DNA of 7,003 nt from Thermohalobaculum sp050331335 (GCA_050331335.1 JBHJGY010000130.1:1-7003); one strand, 5' to 3'; numbered from the stretch's first letter, positions 1 to 6,334 are shown. Numbers and translations are program-made. Notes: generated from the sequence alone by a model not told the origin.

Positions 1-53
1 TTTTTCGGGAAGGGTTGCGCGAGACGGCGGCGGATGTCCAGGGGTGAAGGGCG

Positions 54-674
54 TCAGGCCCGGCGCCGGCCCACCCAGGCCCCGATCCCGAGCCCGGTCA
101 GCAGCAGCACGGCACCCGCCGGCAGCGGGACCACGGCGGCCTCACGGACAAGGGTCGTTCCGATCTCCGAATTCCCACTGGAAAAATCAATATCATTGGT
201 GAAACCGAGGCTGTCAGGAACGCAAACCCCGTCCGATTCTGAGATGCAAAAGTAAACAAAACTATTGTTGGCCGCGCTGTCGGTGTAATGTCCTAGACTG
301 AGGCGTCGCGAAGCCGACCCACCCGTGGCGCCCAGAGTGTCTCGGAAGGCAGTGCCTTCAGCGGCGTCTAATGTCGGCAGATCGGTGAATTGCCCTGCAT
401 TGAAGGCATATTCGAAACCGAATGCGTCAAAGAGCGCGGCGACCTGATCCTGATCCGCGACCGAGAAGCCCGGATTTGCGGCCAGCGCGGCAGCGACCGA
501 GAGCCCGTCCGTCGCCGAGAGATCCAGAAACTCGAGGATCGTGCCGTTGTCGTCGATCACCGTCAGATCGTCCGGCGTGTTGAGCGTGGCCGTGCCAACC
601 AGCGTCGCAGCCCCCGCCCCGCTCGCCGCAGCCGCCAGCACCAGCGCCGCCGCGATTCCCTTGATACGCATCAT
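54..674 (-). CDS. VPLPA-CTERM sorting domain-containing secreted protein
   Basis: This 206-residue protein is probably exported and then processed at its C-terminus by an exosortase. Residues 1-22 form a typical signal peptide: a short basic start (MMRIK), an Ala/Val/Leu core and an Ala-rich cleavage region near GAGAA. Residues 182-206 are a textbook sorting tail: VPLPA, a hydrophobic helix (GAVLLLTGLGIGAWVG) and a terminal RRR cluster. In this family the tail directs the protein to a VPLPA-specific exosortase, which is not in the window. The body (about 25-180) is acidic, rich in Asp, Ala, Ser and Gly, and matches no domain I recognise. Cys143 and Cys151 are close enough to form a disulfide. 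The start is supported by GAGG six bases upstream; the second ATG follows immediately. The gene diverges from the Fe-S carrier gene. The sorting call is secure; the function of the body is unknown. Confidence 0.9.
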   Translation of the reverse strand: MMRIKGIAAALVLAAAASGAGAATLVGTATLNTPDDLTVIDDNGTILEFLDLSATDGLSVAAALAANPGFSVADQDQVAALFDAFGFEYAFNAGQFTDLPTLDAAEGTAFRDTLGATGGSASRRLSLGHYTDSAANNSFVYFCISESDGVCVPDSLGFTNDIDFSSGNSEIGTTLVREAAVVPLPAGAVLLLTGLGIGAWVGRRRA

Positions 675-735
675 CGCTCGCCTCTACGCATAGTCGAACG
701 GATGGTACCAAACGCACAGGCACCCCGCCAGCGGC

Positions 736-764
736 TTGTTTCTCGCCCCGCCCGCGGCTATGTC
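736..764 (+). promoter_or_regulatory. Candidate sigma-70 promoter for the Fe-S carrier gene
   Basis: TTGTTT (736-741) and TATGTC (759-764) are separated by exactly 17 bp. They resemble alphaproteobacterial housekeeping promoters, in which the TTG of the -35 box is best kept and CTAT is a common -10 core. Only three of six bases match the E. coli consensus in each box, so this is a suggestion. It lies about 30-60 bp upstream of the ATG at 796 and fits that start choice. Confidence 0.35.
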
Positions 765-782
765 TGAGCGAAAGCGTCAACC

Positions 783-789
783 GGAAGGA
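783..789 (+). promoter_or_regulatory. Shine-Dalgarno site that sets the Fe-S carrier start
   Basis: GGAAGGA lies six bases before the ATG at 796. No comparable site precedes the upstream in-frame starts (TTG at 736, ATG at 760), so this site decides the annotation. Confidence 0.75.
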
Positions 790-795
790 CGCCCC

Positions 796-1188
796 ATGGA
801 CATCCGCATTCCCGGCGCAGAGGCGCCCTCACCCGCCGCGACCGGTGCCCCCGCCACCACCGAGGGCGGCATCACCGTGAGCGCGGCCACCTTCGCCCGC
901 CTCGCCGAGATCGCCGCCGCGAGTGGCACGGCCAAAGCGCTGCGCGTCGCGGTCCTCGGCGGCGGCTGTTCGGGCTTTCAATACGAATTCGCCCTCGAAG
1001 ACGGGCCGGCCGAGGGCGATTTGGTCCTCGAGAGCGACGGTCAGCGCGTGGTGATCGATCCGGAAAGCCTGCCCTTTCTGGAGGGGTCGGTGATCGACTT
1101 CAAGGACGAGCTGATCGGCGCGCGTTTCGCCGTCGAGAACCCCAATGCCAGCTCGACCTGCGGATGCGGCGTCTCCTTCAGCCTCTGA
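796..1188 (+). CDS. erpA: A-type iron-sulfur cluster carrier/insertion protein (HesB/IscA/ErpA family)
   Basis: This 130-residue cytoplasmic protein belongs to the A-type carriers, which accept Fe-S clusters from the scaffold and pass them to apo-enzymes. The family signature is complete: GGGCSGFQY with Cys58 and a C-terminal CGCG with Cys122 and Cys124. The spacing of 64 residues between the first and second cysteine matches that of E. coli ErpA and IscA. The fold proper begins at GITVSAATFARL (about residue 25). The preceding 24 residues are a low-complexity Ala/Pro/Thr extension that E. coli IscA lacks. ATG at 796 was chosen because it has a strong ribosome binding site. No isc or suf genes are adjacent, which fits a stand-alone ErpA better than IscA or SufA. 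The family is certain, but the subfamily symbol is less so. Confidence 0.88.
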   Translation: MDIRIPGAEAPSPAATGAPATTEGGITVSAATFARLAEIAAASGTAKALRVAVLGGGCSGFQYEFALEDGPAEGDLVLESDGQRVVIDPESLPFLEGSVIDFKDELIGARFAVENPNASSTCGCGVSFSL

Positions 1189-1232
1189 CCGCCCGGCGCG
1201 GTTGCTGGGTGTCTGGACGGGCGAAGTCCAGG
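1188..1232 (+). repeat. Two small stem-loops between the Fe-S carrier and the FGE-like gene
   Basis: ACCGC (1188-1192) pairs with GCGGT (1198-1202) around a five-base loop directly at the end of the Fe-S carrier gene. CTGGAC (1213-1218) pairs with GTCCAG (1226-1231) around a seven-base loop. Neither is followed by a T tract, so they are weak candidates for attenuation or partial termination. They may also be chance pairings in GC-rich DNA. Confidence 0.3.
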
Positions 1233-1262
1233 ATGGCCAGGGCCACGAGGGCCGATCTGTGC

Positions 1263-2228
1263 ATGCGGGTTAGGGTTGCGGCGCTGGTGACGTTGACGGG
1301 ATCTGTGCTGGCGCTCTCGCCCGTTCGGGCCGCGGCGCCACCTGAGTTTTCAGGCCTTGCCGCCGATCATCCCACCGCAGAGACCAGCCCGCTTTCGCTA
1401 GCTGCGCAGGGAGCGATGCTGCCCGTGCCCGCGGGGGTCTATCCGATCGGCCATGACGGCGCCGCCGAGGCGTCGCGTCCAGCCCATCGGGTGCGCCTCA
1501 GCGCCTTTGCGATCGACCGGACCGAGGTGACCAATGCGGCTTTCGCCGAGTTTCTAAACGCGCTCTCCCTCGACCCCCGCGGGGTGGCAGGCGCAGGCCG
1601 CGTCGGCCCGGACCACGTCGCGCCGGGGCTTTACCCCCTCATCGCCGAAGGGCCTTCCGGTAGCGGGCGCTACCCCCTGATTGCGCTCGACGATGCCGAG
1701 GCAAGGATCGGCGTGGCACGGGGACGTTTCGTGCCCGTGGCAGGGTTCGAGGACCATCCGGTGACCGAGACCACCTGGGCTGGCGCCCGCGCCTATTGCC
1801 GCTGGCGCGGCGCACGCTTGCCCAGCGAAGCGGAATGGGAGGCCGCTGCCCGCGGGCCTGGCGGCCGGCTCTACCCTTGGGGCGACGCGCCCCCCGACGC
1901 CAGCCGCGCCTTCGTCAGCAAACGTACCGGCGACACCGCGCCTGTGGGCGGTCGCCCCGCCGGCGCCTCTCCCTTCGGCGTGCTCGACCTTTCCGGCAGC
2001 CTCGCCGAATGGACCTCGACGCTGCGCCGACCCTACCCTTATGACGCGGGCGACGGGCGCGAGGACCCCAGGGCGCCGGGTGAACGCGTCACCCGGGGCG
2101 GCGACTACCGCTTCGACACCCAGCCGGAGCGGCTCACGGCGGTTCACCGGGCCGGCTTCTCGAACGCGCCCGAACGCGGCCACCGCCATATCGGCTTTCG
2201 CTGCGCGCTGAGCCTCCCGCCCGCCTGA
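1263..2228 (+). CDS. Exported SUMF1/formylglycine-generating-enzyme-fold protein lacking the FGE cysteine pair
   Basis: From ATG 1263 this is a 321-residue protein with a signal peptide (MRVRV, hydrophobic core, cleavage near VRAAA, residues 1-25), so it probably acts in the periplasm. The FGE-sulfatase (SUMF1) fold follows: VPAGVYPIG (55-63), IDRTEVTNAAFAEFL (84-98), ARAYCRWRGARLPSEAEW (175-192), YPWGD (204-208), LDLSGSLAEWT (241-251), RVTRGGDY (275-282) and GHRHIGFRC (306-314). True FGEs oxidise a sulfatase cysteine using two cysteines just after RGG[SD]. Here that region reads DYRFDTQPERLT with no cysteine, and the only cysteines are 179 and 314. It is therefore probably a non-FGE family member with an unknown role. 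No sulfatase gene is adjacent. An in-frame ATG at 1233 and an upstream start at 1164 inside the previous gene are possible, but 1263 gives the cleanest signal peptide. GAGG at 1247-1250 is a rather distant ribosome site. Confidence 0.82.
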   Translation: MRVRVAALVTLTGSVLALSPVRAAAPPEFSGLAADHPTAETSPLSLAAQGAMLPVPAGVYPIGHDGAAEASRPAHRVRLSAFAIDRTEVTNAAFAEFLNALSLDPRGVAGAGRVGPDHVAPGLYPLIAEGPSGSGRYPLIALDDAEARIGVARGRFVPVAGFEDHPVTETTWAGARAYCRWRGARLPSEAEWEAAARGPGGRLYPWGDAPPDASRAFVSKRTGDTAPVGGRPAGASPFGVLDLSGSLAEWTSTLRRPYPYDAGDGREDPRAPGERVTRGGDYRFDTQPERLTAVHRAGFSNAPERGHRHIGFRCALSLPPA

Positions 2229-2253
2229 TGCTGCCTGGCGTCTCGGCGTTGCA

Positions 2254-2296
2254 CTCCGTCACGGCGGCTGCCAGAACCGTGCGGCGCGACGGAGGA
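2254..2296 (+). promoter_or_regulatory. Inverted repeat that could mask the AEC transporter ribosome site
   Basis: The Shine-Dalgarno GGAGGA (2291-2296) precedes the ATG at 2302 by five bases. Its GGAG half is part of GACGGAG (2288-2294), the exact complement of CTCCGTC (2254-2260). A second short pairing, ACGG (2261-2264) with CCGT (2277-2280), stacks inside it. In RNA this would form an 11-bp interrupted stem covering the ribosome site. The sequence match is direct; any role in translational control is inference, and GC richness makes chance pairing likely. Confidence 0.35.
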
Positions 2297-2301
2297 CGCC
2301 C

Positions 2302-3243
2302 ATGCAAGAGATCGTCAGCCTTATCTCACCCCTTTTCGGGTTGATCCTGGTCGGCGTCGGCGCCGCCCTGCTGACCCGTCGGCCGGCCGAGGAACTCGGC
2401 TGGCTCACCACCTTCGTGATCTACATCGCGCTGCCTGCCCTCTTCTTCAATCTGATCTCCAAGACGCCGGTGGAGGAGCTGACCTCCTGGGGCTTCATCG
2501 CGACCAATATCGGGGTGACCTTCGCGATCCTGGTTTCGACCCTCGTCCTCGGGCTCCTCACCTCGGGCGGACGGCTCGACGAGGCCACGGTGCAGGGGCT
2601 TGCCGGCGCCTATGGCAATATCGGCTACATGGGACCGGCGCTCGCACTCCTGGCATTCGGCGAGGCGGCGGCAGTTCCCGTGGCGATCATCTTCTGCTTC
2701 GAAAACGTGATGCATTTCGTGCTGGCGCCGGCGCTGATGGCAGCCTCGGGGCGCGGCGGCTCGGTGCTGGGCCTTGCCGTGCGTGTGGTGCGCCAGATCG
2801 TGACGCATCCCTTCATCATCGCGACCGCCCTGGGGGTGCTCGCGGCTGTCTTTCAGATCCGCCCGCCGGAGGCCGGGGCGCGGCTGCTCGACTATCTGGC
2901 CCAGGCCGCAGCCCCCTGTGCGCTCTTCGCGATGGGGGTAACGCTCGCGAGCCGGCCGCTCCGCCGGGTGCCGCCCGCCCTCGGTTACATCGTGCCGATG
3001 AAGCTGGTGGCGCATCCGCTGCTGATGCTGGCGGCGCTGACCGCGATGGGCCCGTTCGACCCGGTCTGGGTGCAGACGGCGGTGTTGCTGGCGGCGCTGC
3101 CGACGGCGACGAATGTCTTTGTCATCGCCCAGCAATACGGTGTGTGGGTCGAGCGCGCCTCCGCGGCCGTCCTGGTGACAACGGCACTCTCGGTGCTCAC
3201 CGTCTCCGCCCTCCTCTACGCCTTCCGCACCGGCGCGCTCTGA
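2302..3243 (+). CDS. AEC (auxin efflux carrier) family transporter
   Basis: This 313-residue inner-membrane protein has about ten hydrophobic segments. The clearest lie near residues 5-25, 33-53, 64-87, 102-120, 123-147, 166-186, 197-216, 226-249, 255-275 and 286-307. The AEC/membrane transport protein hallmarks are present: GAYGNIGYMG (102-111), an ALPALFFN turn in helix 2 (43-50) and LPTATNVFVIAQQYG (266-280). The length is typical. Bacterial AEC members move organic anions such as malate, malonate or other carboxylates, often by facilitated or proton-linked transport. The substrate cannot be read from the sequence. A strong GGAGGA site five bases upstream supports the start. The gene converges on the XRE-cupin regulator, and an acyl-CoA synthetase lies just beyond, so a carboxylic-acid substrate is an attractive guess. 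The family is secure; the transport direction and substrate are not. Confidence 0.9.
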   Translation: MQEIVSLISPLFGLILVGVGAALLTRRPAEELGWLTTFVIYIALPALFFNLISKTPVEELTSWGFIATNIGVTFAILVSTLVLGLLTSGGRLDEATVQGLAGAYGNIGYMGPALALLAFGEAAAVPVAIIFCFENVMHFVLAPALMAASGRGGSVLGLAVRVVRQIVTHPFIIATALGVLAAVFQIRPPEAGARLLDYLAQAAAPCALFAMGVTLASRPLRRVPPALGYIVPMKLVAHPLLMLAALTAMGPFDPVWVQTAVLLAALPTATNVFVIAQQYGVWVERASAAVLVTTALSVLTVSALLYAFRTGAL

Positions 3244-3262
3244 GCTCGGTGCTCAGAGGGCG
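3234..3262. terminator. Shared bidirectional hairpin spanning both stop codons of convergent genes
   Basis: CTCTGAGC (3238-3245) and GCTCAGAG (3251-3258) are perfect inverted repeats around the loop TCGGT. One mismatch further out, CGC (3234-3236) pairs with GCG (3260-3262). Each arm contains the TGA stop codon of one gene (3241-3243 plus, 3253-3255 minus). No T tract follows on either strand, so it would be an atypical terminator or an mRNA 3'-end stabiliser shared by the two transcripts. Confidence 0.45.
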
Positions 3263-3894
3263 GTGACCCAGAGGATTTCAGCGTCGACGGGGGAGGTGGA
3301 GACCACGCAGTGGCCCATGGCGGCGTCGTAATAGGCGCTGTCGCCGGGGCCGAGATCCACCGGCTCATAGAACTCGGTGTAGAGCCGCACCGCGCCCGAC
3401 AACACGAAGAGAAACTCCTCGCCATCGTGGCGCACCCAGCCGCCGAACTCGTCGACGCGGCGCGCATGAACGACCGTCCGGTAGGGGATCATCCGCTTGG
3501 GCGTGATCTCTGCGGCGAGCAGCGCGTGCTCATAGGTCGTCGTCGGATGCTCGCGGCCCTCCGTGGCCCGGGTGATCGCGCGCCGGCCGGTCACCCGATC
3601 GTCGGCGGGCGGCGTGAAGAGCTGGGGGATGTCGATCCCGAGGCCGCGCGCGAGCTTTTGCACCGCATCAAAGGTCGGCGACATCTGGGCGTTTTCGATC
3701 TTGGAGAGCGTCGAGCGCGCGAGCCCGGCCCGCTTCGCCGCCTCCTCGAGGGTCCAGTCGCGGGCCTGGCGGAGCTGGCGGACGCGGGCGCCCAGATCGA
3801 GAGGACGCGCCGCCTCGCGCGCGCCCTGAGTGCCGCCGCCCCGCGCAATGGCCAAGAGCGCTTCTGCGTCTCGGCTCGGTCTCTCCTCGGACAT
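3253..3894 (-). CDS. XRE-family transcriptional regulator with C-terminal cupin sensor domain
   Basis: From ATG 3894 this is a 213-residue DNA-binding regulator. Residues 34-88 form an XRE/Cro-type helix-turn-helix; GLARSTLSKIENAQMSPT (57-74) is the classic recognition region. Residues about 125-213 form a small cupin barrel, with WVRHDGEEFLFVLSG (153-167), LGPGDSAYYDAAMGH (181-195) and likely ligand- or metal-facing residues His156, Glu160 and His195. The two-domain layout and length fit the PuuR-like HTH-cupin family, whose cupin part binds a small effector. Two longer starts are in frame, ATG 3984 and TTG 4008. I prefer 3894 because the longer versions would fill the space needed for divergent promoters and add a low-complexity stretch. 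The ribosome site is only a weak G-rich run. The regulator probably acts on the divergent acyl-CoA synthetase and on itself; the ligand is unknown. Confidence 0.87.
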   Translation of the reverse strand: MSEERPSRDAEALLAIARGGGTQGAREAARPLDLGARVRQLRQARDWTLEEAAKRAGLARSTLSKIENAQMSPTFDAVQKLARGLGIDIPQLFTPPADDRVTGRRAITRATEGREHPTTTYEHALLAAEITPKRMIPYRTVVHARRVDEFGGWVRHDGEEFLFVLSGAVRLYTEFYEPVDLGPGDSAYYDAAMGHCVVSTSPVDAEILWVTAL

Positions 3895-4007
3895 CCGCCC
3901 CCCGCTGTCCCAGGCCGAGCCGGCCCGGTCGCTGCCCGTTGCCAAGGCGCCCGCCGCCGTGAAAGGGTGCGACAGCCTTGCCATAGCCTCCGTGTGACGT
4001 CCAGCCA
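3895..4007. promoter_or_regulatory. Divergent regulator/acyl-CoA synthetase control region
   Basis: These 113 bp between the XRE-cupin regulator and the acyl-CoA synthetase should contain both promoters and any operator. I find no clear ribosome site before the ATG at 4008 and no long perfect palindrome. The regulator's recognition site therefore cannot be named from this sequence alone. Confidence 0.45.
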
Positions 4008-4008
4008 A
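3980..4008 (-). promoter_or_regulatory. Candidate sigma-70 promoter for the XRE-cupin regulator
   Basis: On the minus strand TTGGCT (complement of 4003-4008) and TATGGC (complement of 3980-3985) lie 17 bp apart. Four and three of six bases match the consensus boxes. The GGCTATG core recurs in the candidate promoter of the Fe-S carrier gene. Its position fits a regulator starting at 3894 and argues against the start codons at 3984 and 4008. Confidence 0.3.
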
Positions 4009-5546
4009 TGACCCTGCCAGATCCGCGCCTCAGCGTGTTCGACGCCGGCCCGCCTGTCCCTTGCCCCGCACGGATCAATCTCGCCGCCTATGTGCTCGCG
4101 GGGGGAGCGCGGGATCGGGTTGCGTTGCGGGTGCTCGACGGAGACGGCGCGGTCGACTGGCAGGCGCACGCCCTTGAGGCTGCGGTGCGCCGGGTGGCGG
4201 CGGGATTGCGGCAGGCGGGGCTACGCTCGGGCGAGCGTGTGGCCCTGCGCATCGGCAACAGCGTCGACTTTCCCCTCCTTTTCTTCGGGACCATCGCGGC
4301 GGGCGGCGTGGCGGCGGTTTTGTCGACCCAGCTCACCGCTGCCGAACTCACGCCGCTGCTCGCCGAGATCGCGCCTCGCCTTGTCGTCACCACCCGAGCC
4401 GAGGGGATGCCGGAGAGCACGCCGAGGCTTGTCATTGCCGGATGGGAGGAGATCGCGTCGGACGCCCCCGGGGAGATCGCGGACACCGGGGCGGAGGACC
4501 CGGCGTTCCTGATCTACACCTCCGGGACCGGGGGGCGGCCCAAAGGGGTGCTGCACGCCCAGCGGGCCGGCTGGGCGCGGCGGATGATGTGGGACGGCTG
4601 GTATGGCTTGGGTCCGGGCGACCGGGTGCTGCATGCGGGAGCGTTCAACTGGACCTATACCCTGGGCGCAGGGCTGATCGATCCCTGGGCAGCCGGGGCC
4701 ATGAGCCTGGTTTACACCGGACGGTCGGATCCCGCTTTGTGGCCGCGGCTGGCACAGGCCGAAGGCGCTACGATTTTCGCTGCGGTGCCTGGGGTTTACC
4801 GGCAGATGCTGCGCACCGGTGATGATTTGGGCCAAGCCTTCCGATGCCTGCGACACGGGCTCAGCGCCGGCGAGGCGCTTCCCGAAGCGCTCCGCACCGC
4901 CTGGCAGGCGGCGACAGGGACCCCGATTTACGAGGCGCTGGGGATGTCGGAGGTCTCTACCTATGTCTCATCGAGCCCAACGGTGCCGCATCGGCCCGGT
5001 ACCGCGGGACGGCCGCAGATCGGACGCCGCGTCGCGGTGGTCGATCCTGCCGGCCAACCGGTCCCCCTTGGAGACGAGGGCGTGCTCGCGGTCGCGCGGC
5101 GCGATCCGGGTCTGATGCTGGGGTATTGGCAACGTCCCGCTGAAACGGCCGAGAGTTTCCGCGGCGAGTGGTTTCTCACCGGTGACCGGGCGCGGATGGA
5201 CGCTGATGGCTACATAACTCATCTTGGCCGGGCGGACGAAGTGATGACGGCGCTCGGCTACCGGGTAAGCCCCGCGGAGGTCGAGGCGGCGATGGAGCCG
5301 CACCCGGCGGTTGCCGAGATTGCCGTGGCCGAACTGCCCGTCCGCGCAGATCTGAAGCTGATCGCAGCCTTCGTCCGGCCCGTGGGTCCGTGGCCTGGAG
5401 AGGAGGCGCTGGAGATCTGGGCTGCCGAACGGCTGGCGCCGTACAAGCGCCCACGGATCTGGATCCAGGTCGATGCGCTGCCCCGCACCCAAACCGGCAA
5501 ACTTGTGCGCAGTCAGCTCATCGCATCGCATCGGCGGGATCTCTGA
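4008..5546 (+). CDS. Acyl-CoA synthetase (AMP-dependent synthetase/ligase, ANL superfamily)
   Basis: This 512-residue cytoplasmic enzyme would activate a carboxylic acid to its acyl-CoA through an acyl-adenylate, using ATP and CoA. The ANL motifs appear in order: phosphate loop YTSGTGGRPKGV (170-181), adenine-site YEALGMSE (308-315), WFLTGDRARMDADGY (388-402) with the ribose-binding Asp393, hinge GRADEV followed by GYRVSPAEVE (408-426), and PRTQTGK (492-498) with the adenylation lysine Lys498. All key residues are present, so it should be active. The length fits medium-chain, benzoate or short-chain acyl-CoA ligases, but the substrate pocket cannot be assigned by eye. The ATG at 4008 lacks an evident ribosome site; no better start follows, so a leaderless or weakly initiated message is possible. 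The divergent XRE-cupin regulator and the nearby AEC transporter suggest an inducible carboxylate-utilisation role, which is inference. Confidence 0.92.
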   Translation: MTLPDPRLSVFDAGPPVPCPARINLAAYVLAGGARDRVALRVLDGDGAVDWQAHALEAAVRRVAAGLRQAGLRSGERVALRIGNSVDFPLLFFGTIAAGGVAAVLSTQLTAAELTPLLAEIAPRLVVTTRAEGMPESTPRLVIAGWEEIASDAPGEIADTGAEDPAFLIYTSGTGGRPKGVLHAQRAGWARRMMWDGWYGLGPGDRVLHAGAFNWTYTLGAGLIDPWAAGAMSLVYTGRSDPALWPRLAQAEGATIFAAVPGVYRQMLRTGDDLGQAFRCLRHGLSAGEALPEALRTAWQAATGTPIYEALGMSEVSTYVSSSPTVPHRPGTAGRPQIGRRVAVVDPAGQPVPLGDEGVLAVARRDPGLMLGYWQRPAETAESFRGEWFLTGDRARMDADGYITHLGRADEVMTALGYRVSPAEVEAAMEPHPAVAEIAVAELPVRADLKLIAAFVRPVGPWPGEEALEIWAAERLAPYKRPRIWIQVDALPRTQTGKLVRSQLIASHRRDL

Positions 5547-5638
5547 AAGAAGATCGTGTCGCCGAGCCTCTCGCGGATGTGCTCGCATCGGTGTGAAGAT
5601 GACTTCCAACTGCGGCCGCCCTCGATTACCTTCAAGCT

Positions 5639-6334
5639 ATGATCCAGCTCGACATTCTCTCAGATCCGATTTGCCCTTGGTGCTATATCGGCAAATCGAA
5701 ACTCGATGCGGCCGTGGCCCGAACTGGCACGGATCCGTTCGTGCGTCGCTGGCGGATGTTCCGGCTGAACCCGGAAATGCCTGCGGAGGGCATGGACCGC
5801 CGCGCCTATCTCGAGGCCAAGTTCGGCGGACCCGCCGGTGCCGACCAGGTCTACGGCCGGATTGCCGAAGTTACCCGGGCTGCCGGCCTCGACGCCGATT
5901 ACACGGCCATCCGCCGGACGCCGAACACGCTGGATGCCCATCGTCTCCTGCGTTGGGCCGAAGCTGAGCGCGCGCAAGATCTGGTGTCCGACGGCCTCTT
6001 CGCCGCCTATTTCCGTGACGGCCGAGACATTTCCGAGCGCGAAACGCTTTTGGAAATCTCCGAGCGGGCGGGCTTGGTACGAGAGGTCATCGACCGGCTG
6101 CTCGACGGACCGGCCGACCGCGAAGCGCTCGAGGCAGAGGAGCGCGAGGCGCGTGAGATGGGCGTGACCGGCGTTCCCTGCTTTGTGATCAACGGACGCT
6201 ACGTTCTTCAAGGTGCTCAGGAGACGGAAACCTGGGTGCGGGTTATCGAAGAACTCAACACCGCCTTGGCGTCGGCCCAAGAGGGCGCCGGCGGTCCCAA
6301 CAGCGCGAGCCAAGGCTCCGAGGAGGCGCGATGA
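5639..6334 (+). CDS. DsbA-family oxidoreductase, FrnE/2-hydroxychromene-2-carboxylate isomerase-like
   Basis: This 231-residue protein has a thioredoxin fold with a large helical insertion, as in the FrnE/HCCA-isomerase branch of the DsbA family. LDILSDPICPWCYIG (4-18) holds the CPWC redox motif (Cys12, Cys15) at the first strand. TPNTLDAHRLLRW (94-106) is the conserved helical-insert motif. MGVTGVPCFVINGRY (174-188) contains the cis-proline Pro180. The C-terminal 20 residues are a polar, probably disordered tail. There is no signal peptide, so it acts in the cytoplasm. Members reduce or oxidise thiols or act as glutathione-dependent isomerases; an intact CXXC favours redox chemistry over HCCA isomerase activity. 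No ribosome site is obvious before the ATG at 5639, but the start fits the family's N-terminus. It follows the acyl-CoA synthetase after 92 bp and overlaps the next gene by four bases. The family is sure; the substrate is unknown. Confidence 0.9.
   Translation: MIQLDILSDPICPWCYIGKSKLDAAVARTGTDPFVRRWRMFRLNPEMPAEGMDRRAYLEAKFGGPAGADQVYGRIAEVTRAAGLDADYTAIRRTPNTLDAHRLLRWAEAERAQDLVSDGLFAAYFRDGRDISERETLLEISERAGLVREVIDRLLDGPADREALEAEEREAREMGVTGVPCFVINGRYVLQGAQETETWVRVIEELNTALASAQEGAGGPNSASQGSEEAR

Larger units (their letters stand above)
675..795. promoter_or_regulatory. Divergent intergenic promoter region
   Basis: This 121-bp gap separates the VPLPA-CTERM gene (leftward) from the Fe-S carrier gene (rightward), so it must hold promoters for both. 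The rightward candidate is annotated separately. On the minus strand I see TTGACG (complement of 775-780), but no good -10 box at the right distance. CTATGCG near 685-691 (complement) is a possible -10 with only a poor -35. The leftward promoter is therefore unresolved. Confidence 0.5.

Noticed and set aside
1..53. TTTTT at the left edge as a terminator tail
   Set aside because: The stem that would precede it lies outside the window, so it cannot be judged. The remaining 53 bases hold no gene or clear hairpin.
736..795. Upstream in-frame starts (TTG 736, ATG 760) for the Fe-S carrier
   Set aside because: No ribosome site precedes them, and they would overlap the candidate promoter; ATG 796 has a strong site.
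1164..1262. FGE-like start at 1164 inside the Fe-S carrier gene
   Set aside because: The added residues place an arginine-rich stretch before the signal peptide and overlap the conserved CGCG-coding end of the previous gene.
1554..2189. Long open minus-strand frame opposite the FGE-like gene
   Set aside because: It is antisense to a clearly coding gene, has no recognisable domain and has Arg/Gly/Ala-rich shadow composition.
2326..3135. 269-codon minus-strand frame opposite the AEC transporter
   Set aside because: Its translation is full of His, Arg and Gln, typical of the reverse complement of a hydrophobic membrane protein in GC-rich DNA.
3895..4008. Longer XRE-cupin protein starting at ATG 3984 or TTG 4008
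   Set aside because: It would leave no room for divergent promoters and adds a low-complexity N-terminus not expected in the family. ATG 3984 does have GGAGG, but only two bases away, which is too close.
3310..4011. 233-codon plus-strand frame opposite the XRE-cupin regulator
   Set aside because: The minus strand encodes clear HTH and cupin domains; the plus frame is a shadow with no motif.
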